Source of the DNA: Mesotaenium endlicherianum
Taxonomy: Eukaryota; Streptophyta; Zygnematophyceae; Zygnematales; Mesotaeniaceae
Assembly: GCA_009602735.1 (NCBI GenBank)
Contig: WELA01001729.1
Span: 62,001 to 126,000 of the forward strand
Length of the DNA stretch: 64,000 nt
Direction: 5' to 3'
Below, piece by piece: positions 35,220 to 45,547 of the stretch; position 1 is the first letter of the stretch; each line of letters begins with the position of its first letter. Under the pieces are notes generated by a model. It did not search any database. It was not told where the DNA came from and saw nothing but the letters and a program-made list of their open reading frames with translations. The position numbers and the translations under genes are program-made.

Positions 35220-35486
35220 CTGTCATTTCAGTTGACACGGGAAGGTGACAGGCGGTCCTGTCTCCATTTAAGTTGGAGGGGAAAATATATGACAGTTAGT
35301 GAGCGAGAGCGATAAAAACACACTCATACGTTTATGTGTAGCGCATCGCAACTACGTCAACTTTTAGCAATCATCCTGTAAGGTAAACAGCAGCGAAGCC
35401 ACTATACTAAATACTAACATACTTCCTGCAATCCCTATGACAAAGGTCCATATCCTACTAACTTGTGCCCTGGTTACATGTGCAGG
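35220..35486 (+). other. pol-ORF3 spacer of A1: internal polypurine copy and acceptor-like site
   Basis: A spacer of about 267 bp. At 35267-35285 it contains TTTAAGTTGGAGGGGAAAA, a near copy of the true 3' polypurine tract (37262-37275). At its end lies TACTAAC (35456-35462), then, 23 bases later, CAG (35483-35485) directly before GATGG of ORF3. This looks like a branch point and 3' splice site. CTAAC-like and CAG|GATG elements recur before B-subtype ORF3. Confidence 0.65.
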
Positions 35487-37163
35487 ATGGCGCCCACCAC
35501 ACAAAAGGAGGACAGAAAGCGCAAGGCAGAAGAAGCCAGGAGGACAATGGAGCAATACCAGAAGGAGCTGGCGGCGACGTCCCTCACCAGGAGAGAACAA
35601 GAAAGGGTCCGCAAACAACAAGAGGCGGCAGAAGAGGCACAGAGGAAGAAGGATCAGGAAGCGGAAAACCTCAGGAAGGCTGAGGAGGAGAGACAGAAGA
35701 AACAGCAAGAAGAAGCGGCAGCGGCAGAAGAGGAGAAAAGAAAAAAGATTGAAGCGGACAGACAGAAGAGCTTGGCCACTTACAGGTATACTGTGGTGGG
35801 TGGCCAAAACTTCGATAACCTGAAGGAAGCATTGCTGGCAGCCCAGGAGATCAACAGGCTGGAACAGACAACACTGCTACAGAAGGAAGGAGCTACAGCA
35901 CTGGACAGGTACATCGAGACACACACCGGCGTGGTCCTTTACGAAGATTATGCTAAGATGGTGGGCTATACAGCAGAGCAGGCCCGGTATCTCGCAGATG
36001 ATTCAGAGGACAAGCCGGTCCCCATACCGGGAATAGTGGGAGATCAGAGACTCATCCGGATGGTGAGCATGCGGCCCGATAGCTTTAAGGATACGGTATT
36101 CTACCTCACACTCCTGCCAGCTTACAATGAAGTTGAGAGAAGGAGCTGGGAGTACTTGGCCAGGGAAGCAGGACAGCAGATGTTCTCTCCCCACTGGTTC
36201 CCGTGTAAACTGAGGAAGGCTGAGCACGGACCCCAGTACTACCAGCAGCCAACAGACTGGAGGTGGATGACCGTCACAAATAAGAAGCAGGAGTGTGACC
36301 GAGCCCAACCGGATGACTTCCACTATGGCCTAGACGGCTATCTCATCCTACCACCTCACATTGCCCCTTGGGACCCCAGGCTGAATGGATGCCTGAGCAA
36401 TATGAATGCAGAGACCAAGGAACATAGGAGGAGGGGAAGAGAGTACTTCTCTAAGGGAAAGCATGCCTTTGTCAAATGGGCAAAGAATGCAGGCCGGATA
36501 GATATCAGTAGGCTGAAGGCCAAGCAACCTCCAGCGCGCCCTAAGAAAGGGAGGTCGGTAGACTACTCCATGTCTACTAGGGAGCAGGACGACTTAGTGG
36601 ACGAGACCCCTACTCTCTCCGAGGAGGAGGATGAGGAGGATGAGGAAGAAGAACAAGGCAGAGGAGAAGCATCAGCAGCAGGTACTCAGGATACCCAGGG
36701 ACAGGCAGGGGCGCTTCCTAAAGAACCACGATCAGGTGTTTGGAATGTGATCCCCGTTATGGCGACAACTGGACCCCGCGCTCGCTCCCCCAGCCCACCT
36801 GCCCAAGCAGGGGAAGAAGCTGATCTGACTGTACTGGGCAGCAGACACAGACAGAAATCCCCAGAGGACAGGGGTGCCAGAAGAGGGACACGCGGGTGGG
36901 CCAGAGGTATGCCAGCCTCCCCCTCCGCTCAGGGGCATGTACCTCTAGCCAATGTATTTCAGCATCCTACTGGAATGCCTGTCTATGTGGGAATCAACAC
37001 CCAAGTGGTTGAAGAGCAGGCCACCATCCTCCGTTCTCCTCGAGGGCCAACTTTAGAGCAAACAGGGTTCTTTAGAAGGCCAGCTGACAGACCTAGAGGG
37101 CTGTCCAGATCTAGGTCCAGATCTCCGTCTCCTGACCCTGAAGCCCCAGGAACAACCCCTTAA
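35487..37163 (+). CDS. ORF3 of A1, A subtype: uncharacterised protein downstream of pol
   Basis: A 558-residue protein on the pol strand; an in-frame ATG at 35463 would add 8 residues. I prefer 35487 because the CAG|GATG context and the following RKRKAEEAR-like sequence match the B subtype. The layout is a Glu/Lys/Gln-rich coiled coil (about 5-95), a conserved globular region (about 97-365) with YEDYAKMVGYT, YNEVERRSWEYLAREA, TDWRWMTV, LPPHIAPWDPRL and YFSKGKHAFVKWA, an acidic tract (about 379-390), and a Pro/Ser/Arg-rich tail ending in SR repeats. No signal peptide or membrane helix is seen, so it is not a typical envelope. I do not recognise the family. Its position and conservation suggest a role in the element's own cycle, possibly RNA or nuclear, but this is inference. 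Confidence 0.85.
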   Translation: MAPTTQKEDRKRKAEEARRTMEQYQKELAATSLTRREQERVRKQQEAAEEAQRKKDQEAENLRKAEEERQKKQQEEAAAAEEEKRKKIEADRQKSLATYRYTVVGGQNFDNLKEALLAAQEINRLEQTTLLQKEGATALDRYIETHTGVVLYEDYAKMVGYTAEQARYLADDSEDKPVPIPGIVGDQRLIRMVSMRPDSFKDTVFYLTLLPAYNEVERRSWEYLAREAGQQMFSPHWFPCKLRKAEHGPQYYQQPTDWRWMTVTNKKQECDRAQPDDFHYGLDGYLILPPHIAPWDPRLNGCLSNMNAETKEHRRRGREYFSKGKHAFVKWAKNAGRIDISRLKAKQPPARPKKGRSVDYSMSTREQDDLVDETPTLSEEEDEEDEEEEQGRGEASAAGTQDTQGQAGALPKEPRSGVWNVIPVMATTGPRARSPSPPAQAGEEADLTVLGSRHRQKSPEDRGARRGTRGWARGMPASPSAQGHVPLANVFQHPTGMPVYVGINTQVVEEQATILRSPRGPTLEQTGFFRRPADRPRGLSRSRSRSPSPDPEAPGTTP

Positions 37164-37261
37164 GGTGACACGCTGAAGAGGCAGTCAGTAAGGGAGGCTG
37201 GTCAGGTTCAGTTCCCTTATTTAAAATTTCTGCAGTTTAATGTTGTCGAGGCGACAACAAG

Positions 37262-37275
37262 TTAAGTTGGAGGGA
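37262..37275 (+). promoter_or_regulatory. 3' polypurine tract of A1
   Basis: TTAAGTTGGAGGGA directly before the 3' LTR start at 37277. It primes plus-strand DNA synthesis in LTR elements. The same motif occurs between pol and ORF3. Confidence 0.82.
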
Positions 37276-37276
37276 T

Positions 37277-38028
37277 TGTAATGAATCAGTATATTAGTGG
37301 ATATAATATTCATTTAAATATAATAGTTAATTAAGATCCGCCTGCTGAACTTTAGTTAATAGTCAGTCTGCTGGACTTTACTTTAGTTAATAGTCAGTCT
37401 GCTGAACTTTACATAATTATCAGTTTGCTGACTGAGTCGAAAGCAGCAGGCTCGAAGTCCATATAAGTCAGCTTGCTGACACATTCTTTGACAGCAAGCT
37501 GACTTCCGTACTCGGTAGCAGCAAACTACCCTGATATGCATCTAAGTTCGGTATGCTAGATGTATAGCCAGATGACATCCCTATGATGGATGGCTATTCG
37601 GGATGATGCGAGATGGCGGTGGATTTGGTTATCCGAGGTCCTACCAACGTGGTTAACTCCCGAATAGGCGGTGCCATCGCACCGACCGTTGAACAGTAAA
37701 CTCATTCCATGTACATACGCTAGGCATTGCTCTCGAGTTCGGCATTCGGACACGAGGCCAACTCTCTTGTACAGCTTACTGAGAGAGATCTGAATCCAAG
37801 GCGAGAAGCCATTGATACGCACTGTCTTCTAACCTTGCTTATGTATGAGTTTACTGATTTGCATTATTGATGCTAGTTTACTCTCATTTGACTGACGAGT
37901 ATTATTCACTGCTAGTGTGTTGTCCTTTGCCGTTAAACCAGTTAACGGAAAATACCATAAAGATTACTTGCTGATATAAAGATCTTTATTAATTATTAAT
38001 CGCCTTTTTAGTAACCGGATTCATTTCA
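37277..38028 (+). repeat. 3' LTR of A1
   Basis: A 752-bp LTR that retains the ~30-bp tandem duplication. It differs from the A1 5' LTR at many places, whereas the A2 3' LTR is closer to both 5' LTRs. GTATG follows. Confidence 0.93.
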
Positions 38029-38084
38029 GTATGTGTGGGGGGAAGAGCTGCAAGCAGCCTTCTAGACCCTTAAAGATGCCCTAT
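38029..38084 (+). pseudogene. pol: 56-bp segment of E1 pol between two inverted A LTRs
   Basis: Plus-strand pol sequence (WGEELQAAF-like) starting with GTATG (the partner of 15871-15875) and ending with CCTAT (38080-38084, the partner of 56111-56115). It is the only part of E1 left between its two interrupting insertions. Confidence 0.85.
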
Positions 38085-38801
38085 CGAAATGAATCGACTT
38101 ACCAAATAGGCTATTAACAATTAATAAAGATCTTTATATCAGCAAGTAATCTTTATGGTATTTTCTGTTGATTAATTCAACAGCAAAAAATAATATACTA
38201 GCAGTGGACAATACTCGTAAGTCAAATGGAAGTAAATTAACATCAATAATACAATCAATAAACTCACATATAAGCAAGGCTAGGAGATAGTGCATATCAA
38301 TGGCTTCTCGCTCTCGATTCAGATCTCTCTTAGAAGCAGTACAGGAGAGTTGGCCTCGTTTCCGAATGCCGAACTTGAGAGCAATCCTAGCATATGTATA
38401 TGAAATGAGTTTACTGTTCAACGGCCAGTGCGATGGCACCACCTACCCGGGAGTTAACCACGTTGGTAGGACCTCGGTTGACCAAATCCACCGCCATCTC
38501 CCATTATCTCGAATTGCCATCCATCCGGAGGATGTCATTTGCCCATTTATCTAGCACACCACACTTAGATGCATATCTAGGCAGTTCGCTGCTACCGAAT
38601 ACGGAAGTCAGCTGGCTGTCAAAGAATGTGTCAGCAAGCTGACCTAAGTTGACGTCAGCCTGCTACTCCCGGCTGAGTCATTAAATTGATTATTTAATAG
38701 AGTCCACCAGACTCAATATTAACTAAAGTTCAGCAGGCTGAACTTATATAACTATTATATTTAAATGAATATTATATCAACCAATATACTGATTAATTAC
38801 A
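38085..38801 (-). repeat. 3' LTR of E2 (complement)
   Basis: 717 bp, the same length as 15876-16592. Both share GAGTCTGGTGGACTC and ATGACTCAGCCGGGAG, which A1 and A2 lack. It lies 56 bp from the A1 3' LTR in opposite orientation. Confidence 0.9.
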
Positions 38802-38817
38802 ATCCCTCCAACTTAAC
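38802..38817 (-). promoter_or_regulatory. 3' polypurine tract of E2
   Basis: The minus strand reads GTTAAGTTGGAGGGAT directly before the LTR, as in A1 and A2. Confidence 0.75.
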
Positions 38818-38886
38818 GTGCTGTCGTCTTGACAACACTAACACTAGTAACAGCGTGCTGTCCCTTCCGTCCCCAGCCTCCTGCCA

Positions 38887-40545
38887 TTAGGAGGGAGATG
38901 TCCCTGGGGCCCTACACTCAAGAGAGCCAGACCTCGTCCTGTCTTGGGGTCTGCTGAAGCCTGAGGGATCCGCGTAGGGGCCTCGCAAAGTACGCAGTAA
39001 GTGGGCTGTTTCCTCGTGCACAGTCTGAAAATGAAGGGAGGCAGCCTTCTCCTGGGCAGCCCTCAAACTGACAGGTACATATACCAGCATCCCAGAAGGA
39101 TCTTGCATGACATGAGCCAAAGGCATATGCTCTCTCTGCGAGGGAGATGTTGGCAGGCCTTTGGCTATCTCCCTAGCAGCCCTCCTGTCTGCCCTGTCAG
39201 ACTGGGTCTCCGTGCCTGCAGATGGGCTCTGTCCTCTGGCAGTTCCCAGCCAAGTGATGTCCTCCTCTTCAGCGAGCTGTTGCAAGGCCATCCCAGTCTT
39301 CTCCCTTACAGGGGATGTGACAGGTGTCAGGACCACAGCGGAGCAAGTGTCCTCCTCCTCGCCTTCCTCTTCTTCTTCTTCTGACCCCTCCTCCTCTCCT
39401 TCCCCTGGTTCCTCTGAGACCGCTGGGGTCTCCTCTGTCAACTGCTCTAACTCTTCCCGAGAAAATGAATATTCCACTGACCATCCCCTTTTGGGTGCTG
39501 GTGGAGGCTGTTGAGTTCGGACCGCATATAGGTCCTTTTCTCCCTGCTTGCTTGCCCATTTGGCATAAGCATGCTTCCCTTTAGAGAATGACTCTCGGGC
39601 CCTGCTCCTGTCATCGTGCATTTTTTGGCTCATGCAGTCTCTCCCTCCATCCAGTCTTGGGTCCCAAGCTGCAATGTGAGGAGGCAACAGTATGTTCCCC
39701 TGTAGGCCTGTTAGGAAATCCTCATCCTTCGCCTTGTCATTCTGCTGGTCCCTCATATTAATGGTCATTCACCGCCAATCGGTGGGCTTCTGGAAAAAGG
39801 CAGGGTCTGTCCTTTTCAGAGTGCACGAGTACCAGTGCCTTGCAAAGTCCAGCTGACTGGTTTTCCTGGCCAAGAACTCCCAGCTTCTCCTCTCCACCTC
39901 ATTATATATGGCCTTGAACCGGTTATGGGGTGTAGAGTCCTTAAAGCTGTCCTCGTCCATGGGGATCATCCTGATGACCCTGTCCTTTCCCCAGGTACCC
40001 GGGATCGATACAACTCTTGTCTCATTCACTTGGGCCATTGCCTTGGCCTCTCTGACTGTATACCCTACCATCCTGGCATAATCGTGGTAGAGGAGTAGCC
40101 CTGTGCTGACCTCGATATACTTGTCAAAGTGTTCGAATGTCTCCCTTTCCCTCTGTAGGATGTTCTGCTGTGCCTCACTGCGACTTCTCTGGGCATACCT
40201 GAAGGCCTCCTCCAGTAGATGAAAGCCCTTGCCCAGTACTGTGTAGCGGTAGCTGTTGATTCTCCTCTGTTGTTCTTCTTCAGCCTGCTGCTTCTGCCTC
40301 TCCTCAACTTGCCTCTCCTCTTCCGCCTACTTGGCCTCCTCTGCAGCTTTTCTGTCCAGTTCTTCCTGCCTCAGCCTGGCTTGCTTCTCCTCCTCCTTCT
40401 TCTTCTGTGCCTCCCGCTGTTATTGGAGTCGTTGTGATTCCCAAGCGGAGATGAAGGATGATTTGATGTCGCCACGGAATTACAAGTATCCTGCATGTGC
40501 CTCTTCCGCTCTACTCTTCCTCTTAAGTTCCGACTTCTGGGTCAT
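38887..40545 (-). pseudogene. ORF3 of E2, B subtype (fossil)
   Basis: The same third ORF as in E0. The start ATG at 40545 lies in the CAG|GATG context. It has a charged coiled-coil N-terminus, the conserved middle (YNEVERRSWEFLARKT, RDQQNDKAKDEDF, LPPHIAAWDPRL, FSKGKHAYAKWA), an acidic tract (EEGSEEEEEEGEEED) and a Pro/Ser-rich tail. It shares about half or fewer of its residues with the A subtype, but the motifs and order are the same. The copy has few breaks; the C-terminal half is open over about 290 residues. Function unknown. Confidence 0.8.
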
Positions 40546-40849
40546 CCTGCTCAAACACAATGCAGTCAGAAGAGTCATGATACTTGGCCGCTATTGAGTG
40601 CCCGTGGTTAAGAAGAACGTGATAGGGAGAGTCCCTAGTGTGTAGTACCTTGTGTGAGTGAGCATAAGAGAGAATTGAGTTAGAGAGAAAAAGTGAGTAT
40701 GAGCGCAGGTTGAGTGTGTAAAATGGTTATAAAATTTGCCTGGCTGATCCCGAAACGGAATACACTCCCTCCAACTTAATTTTAAAGGTGGGTTGCCTGT
40801 CACAACTGTCACTATCTGTCACTAACTGTCACATTCCCCTCTAACTTAT

Positions 40850-42683
40850 ACGGAGACAGGACCTCCTGTCACCTGTCCGTAACCACTGAAATGACAGTTA
40901 GGGAGGGGTGCCAGCCGCCCAAAGGTGGAACCATTTCAACGCCCCTTTGGCATTGGTCAGCGGGTCTTTAAATTCCCAAGTGTCCCCAGAGGCATCGAAC
41001 CCCTTCCATCCGACCAGGTACTTCATGACATGATCGACGGACAGAGCGAGCGTCTAAAATCTCCTCCACCTCATATTCCTCGGGGTCACCATCCCAGACA
41101 GCGGGGACCGGTCCCGGTTGGACAGGTAACCGACCTGTGAACAGTGTGTCACCTTTGATGTATGGTTCCAGGAAGGAGACATTAAAGACCGGGTGACCCT
41201 TATATTTTGCTGACATGTTCAGTTTGTAAGCATTCTGACTGACACGGCGCACCACCGAATATAGATCGACGTAGACAGGACCAAGCTTTTTCTTGACCAC
41301 GCCAGGTAAATACAGGTGCAGAGAATGCAGTTTGACCAAATCGCCGTTAGAAAATGTCGATTCTCGACGGTGCTGATTAGCGTGTTTTTGTTGGTTTGCC
41401 TGGGCATTGTGCAGGTTCTGTTGGACTTCTGACAGGCAGTCACCAAACTCTTGTGTTAACTGGAGGGAGATCGGATTGTCAAAGACTCCCCTAGTACATC
41501 TAAAGGAGACTTAGGGACTCTACCCAGGCTCAGTTGAAAAGGAGTCTTGCCCGTTGACGCGTGCACCGCACTGTTGATCGCAAACTGGATTTGACGTAAC
41601 AGGTCATTCCAATTATCTTATTTTTGGTTAGTATAGCCTCTCAGTACCTCTTGCAGAGCTCGATTACTTCTTTCAGTCTGCCCATCAGTCTGAGGGTGGT
41701 TTGCTGTGCTGAGCAGCTGCTTGACTCTCATTAACCCCATTAAAGCTCTCCACAACTTAGAGGTAAATTTTGAGTCTCTGTCTGAGATGATATTAGAGGG
41801 TAGCCCATGTTGGCATACTACTTGCTTGTAGAACTGTCTCGATGTTTCGAGTGCAGTAACTTTGACAGTTGTGGGGATGAAAATGACCATTTTTGTTAAT
41901 TTATCCACTACTACCAGTATCGAATCATGCCCATTGGCAGTTCTTGGTAGTGCTACCACCCAGTCCATGGATATTGTTTCCCAGCGGCCAGTTGGGATGG
42001 GCAGCGGTTGTAAGAGGCCCTTCGGTGGTGTGTGCCTAGACTTATTCCCTTGGCACTGGTCACAGGATTTTACATATTCTAAGACCTCCCGAGGTAAGTC
42101 CTCCCAATGATAATGTTTTGCCAATTTGCCAACATTTTTGGCCTGCCCCAAATGCCCAGTAAACTGTCATGTGCTTGACTCAGTAAAAGGAACCTTATTT
42201 CCAAGTTATCAGGAATCACCAACTTCAGCCTGCCTGAAGTGGTTACAGTCACCCAGACCCCACCCTTAAGTCGATACCCAAGTGCAGTAGCAGGACACAC
42301 ACCATCAGTGGGGCTGGGCTCAAATGTTGGGTTAAAAAGTTAGGCTTTCCTAAGTTGTTCAAGAAAGGACTTTTTCACCTTTAGTGAAGTGAGTGCACAA
42401 AGAACTTTGTTTACAGCATGCTGACTAAAGTTCCTTTCTTGCAAGTCAAGTCTTCTAGAGAGTGCATCAGCAGGATTCAACTTCCCTGGTTTGTAGTCAA
42501 TTTGGACTTGAAACTGCTCCAGAATCTGGCTCCAGCGGTTCTCCCTCCTTGACAGCTTGGACTTCTTCTGAAAGTGAGTCAGATCTGGATGATCTGTAAT
42601 CACCTTAAGAGGTTTACCATGTAAGTATGCTCTCCACTATATGAGCACATGAATGATTGCTAGCAGCTCTTTATCATGTACAG
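40850..42683 (-). pseudogene. pol: pol of E2, right segment (RNase H to chromodomain), fossil
   Basis: Minus-strand RNase H tail, integrase zinc region (CDQCQGNKSRH), integrase core ([36 protein letters not shown]), GPY-like segment and chromodomain start ([13 protein letters not shown]). It has several breaks. It abuts the C 3' LTR at 42684. Confidence 0.85.
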
Positions 42684-43430
42684 TGAAAGGGGCAGAGTGC
42701 CCTTGTGGAAGCGTAGTAACTCACGAGGAAAAGAACTAGTTGCAATCATACTAAAGAGTGCAGCGGTATATCACTAAGAAAACTTAGGAAAATTATCCAA
42801 CATTTTGAGTAGCAAGAAACTGCTCACAAATGAACTAGGATGATAGGCCTTGTCATTACAAACCCGTAGAAGTATACAGAAGTGACAACTGATAAAAAAC
42901 AAAGAAGTTATGCCTATTTATAATTTTCTGCCTAAATGCTCCTCTCTAAGTGGAAGCTACGGATTTTCCTAAGTGTTCGTCAAATCGTCCCTTCCAGAAT
43001 ATTCGTGAGTAAGCCAGATCAGTCTAATCTGACGTGTCGGGCCAAATTGACGTCCACATACATGCATCGACATTACTAGAATATTATATCTTAGACGCGC
43101 TAGGCTAAACCGAAACTTCTAGGTAAATCGACCTAGTCGGCACTCCGCGTCAGCCAAACTTACGTGAAGGTTCGAGTTCATTCTAACGGGCCAAATCGCT
43201 CGACGCTGTCGGTCAATCCGACGGTCGCGCTCACCGCGAACTAAGGACAGTCGTCAACCGACCTCAAAACTAATTAAACCTCAGTAATCCGTAACTCTCT
43301 CAATACTTGACCAAATTCAACGAACTTTATATCAAAATGACCACAAATATGCACTCTCCACTACTGTACAATCAAAACATACTTTCATGAAACTCAAAAA
43401 TGCACTTTATAAACCTATGACCTTTTTACA
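42684..43430 (-). repeat. 3' LTR of C
   Basis: A 747-bp LTR whose minus strand reads TGTAAAAAGGTCATAGG to GCCCCTTTCA. It is the complete reference copy of this LTR in the window. Confidence 0.88.
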
Positions 43431-43461
43431 TCATCCCCCTCCTCAAGATGCGACGTCCTCG
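43431..43461 (-). promoter_or_regulatory. Polypurine tract and GACGTCGC block of C
   Basis: On the minus strand CGAGGACGTCGC (43461-43450) precedes CTTGAGGAGGGGGATGA next to the LTR. The arrangement is nearly identical to that of D (12507-12537). In C the pol frame still runs through this stretch. Confidence 0.7.
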
Positions 43462-44826
43462 ACGCATTCTGCAAATAACGTCTCAACTTACTCTTACAAT
43501 GAGTCAAGTTGGCCTCTGGCTCCCAAGTGTTGTCGTCCGCATGGTAGCCTTTCCACTTGACCAAATACGCTTGGACAAATCGTTGACCTCGCTTGACTCG
43601 TCGATCGCCGACAATTGCCTCCACTTCATACTCCAATACATCATCGATCTCGACCGGTGGTGGCTGTGTAGGTAGTCGTCCAGGATGTCCTTCATTCGGG
43701 TCAACGTATGGTTGCAAACAACTGACATGGAACACATCATAGATACGCCAGCCTGAAGGAAGTTCCAACTTGTAGGCCACTGGATTCACCTGCTTGAGCA
43801 CTACAAAGGGACCTGTAAACCGTGCCCGCAGTTTCCTCTTGCCTGTGAAAGGTAGGTTCTCTGTGGACAAGAGTACTTTGTCGCCCACATGGAATGTCAC
43901 TTCCCTCCTGTGCTTGTTAGCATGCTTGACCTGCTCTTCCTGTGCCTTCCGAATACACGTCTTCGCCATATTCCAAGTCTTGGCCATCTGCTCCATAAAA
44001 GCTTGTGTAATAGGAAACTGAGTCTCCTTGGCCTTCTCCAACAAGATGTTCCCTGGATGATATACTTCTCTTCCATAAACCATAGCGAATGGTGACTGCT
44101 TGGTCGATCCCTGCATGCTGTTGTTGTAGGCAAACATCCTGGCAGCTTCCTGTCCCACTCTGAAGGGTCTTCTATAGTGAAACTCTTGAGCACCTCTTGC
44201 AAAGTTCTGTTGAGCCTCTCACGGTGTCCGTCTGTCTGAGCATGATAGGAAGTGCTCATACTCAGCTTGGTCCCCATCAAAGTAAACAATGACCGCCAAA
44301 AGTTGCTAGTAAACCTTGGATCCCGATTTGAAACAATCACCTTCGGCAACCCATGTAGCCTGAAAATATGATCAAAGAATAGCCGTGCCACATCTATTGC
44401 CGTAGAAGTCTCCTTCATGGGAATGAAGTGAGCCATCTTGCTGAGTCTGTCAGACACAACCCATCCTGCATCGTGCCCTTGACCACTGATTGGTAACGAT
44501 GTGATGAAGTCCATAGCAATCTGCTCCCAAGGATACTCTGGAATAGGCAGGGGTCGCAATGNGAATGTACCTCCCTTCTTTTGATTGGGTGTCTTATTCC
44601 GCTGGCACGCATCGCAACTCCTGATCCACTCCTCGATGTCCTTGTCCATATTTCTCCAATAGTACTCCCGCTTCAGCACACTTGCCGTCTTCTCGCTTCC
44701 AAAGTGTCCTGCATATAAGCAATCGTGATGCTCCGCAAGTAGTAAGTCTCGTAGCTCCTTGATGTCAGGTACCACCACTCTCTTGGAATCACCATAATAC
44801 CATATGCCGTCCTTCTTCTGCATACT

Positions 44827-45547
44827 TGAAATGAATCGACTTATCAAATAGGCAATTAACAATTAATAAAGATCTTTATATCAGCAAGTAATCTTTATGG
44901 TATTTTTCGTTAACTGTTTTAACGGCAAAAGGACAACGCACTAGCAGTGAATAATACTCGCCAGTCAAATGAGAGTAAACTAGCATCAATAATGCAAATC
45001 AGTAAACTCATACATAAGCAAGGTTAGAAGACAGTGCGTAACAATGGCTTCTCGCCTTGGATTCAGATCTCTCTCAGTAAGCTGTACCAAAGAGTTGGCC
45101 TCGTTTCCGAATGCCGAACTCGAGAGCAATGCCTAGCGTATGTACATGGAATGAGTTTACTGTTCAACGGTCAGTGCGATGGCACCGCCTACCCGGGAGT
45201 TAACCACGATGGTAGGACCTCGGTTAACCAAATCCACCGCCATCTCCCATCATCCCGAATAGCCATCCATCATAGGGATGTCATCTGGCCATTCATCTAG
45301 CATATCCTACTTAGGTGTATGTCAAGGCAGTTCGCTGCTACCGAGTGCGGAGGTCAGCTGGCTGTCAAAGAATTGGTCAGCAAGCTGACTTATATAAACT
45401 TCAGCCTGCTGCTTCCGGCTGAGTCATTAAACTGATAAATATGTAAAGTCCAGCAGACTAAATATTAACTAAAGTTCAGTAGGCTGAACTTAATTAACTA
45501 TTATATTTAAACGAATATTATATCTACTAATATACTGATTCTTTACA
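44827..45547 (-). repeat. Solo A LTR in C pol
   Basis: A single 721-bp A-family LTR (complement), flanked by perfect ATACT duplications at 44822-44826 and 45548-45552. No internal A sequence is present, so it arose by LTR-LTR recombination after insertion. Confidence 0.95.

Larger units (their letters stand above)
29179..38028 (+). mobile_element. A1: full-length A-family chromovirus with ORF3
   Basis: An 8.85-kb element with LTRs 29179-29928 and 37277-38028, primer-binding site, gag, pol, an internal polypurine copy, ORF3 and a 3' polypurine tract. It is nearly whole, with about one break in pol. The body is almost identical to A2 (47286-56110, inverted), yet the 3' LTR differs clearly from the 5' LTR and from the A2 3' LTR. 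The flanking 5-mers do not match each other. It is inserted in C, so it is among the youngest elements here. Confidence 0.93.
38085..42683 (-). mobile_element. E2, right part, now on the minus strand
   Basis: Complement of an A-family 3' half: RNase H, integrase and chromodomain (42683-40850), B-subtype ORF3 (40545-38887), polypurine tract and 3' LTR (38801-38085). The LTR is the closest match to the E2 5' LTR (15876-16592) in sequence and length. C adjoins at 42684, as C adjoins E2 at 26752 on the other strand. I infer that this part was inverted relative to the E2 left part. Confidence 0.8.

Noticed and set aside
35487-37163. ORF3 as an envelope gene (its position after pol suggests env)
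   Set aside because: No signal peptide, no membrane helix and no cleavage-site pattern; instead a coiled coil, a soluble core, an acidic tract and SR repeats.
29178-38033. A1 treated as a simple insertion with its own target duplication
   Set aside because: The flanks are GCAGG and GTATG. Each has a better partner elsewhere (47281-47285 as complement, and 15871-15875), so the simple reading fails.
37277-38801. Inverted LTR pair read as a foldback DNA transposon or CRISPR-like repeat
   Set aside because: Both arms are complete A-family LTRs with adjoining polypurine tracts and element bodies.
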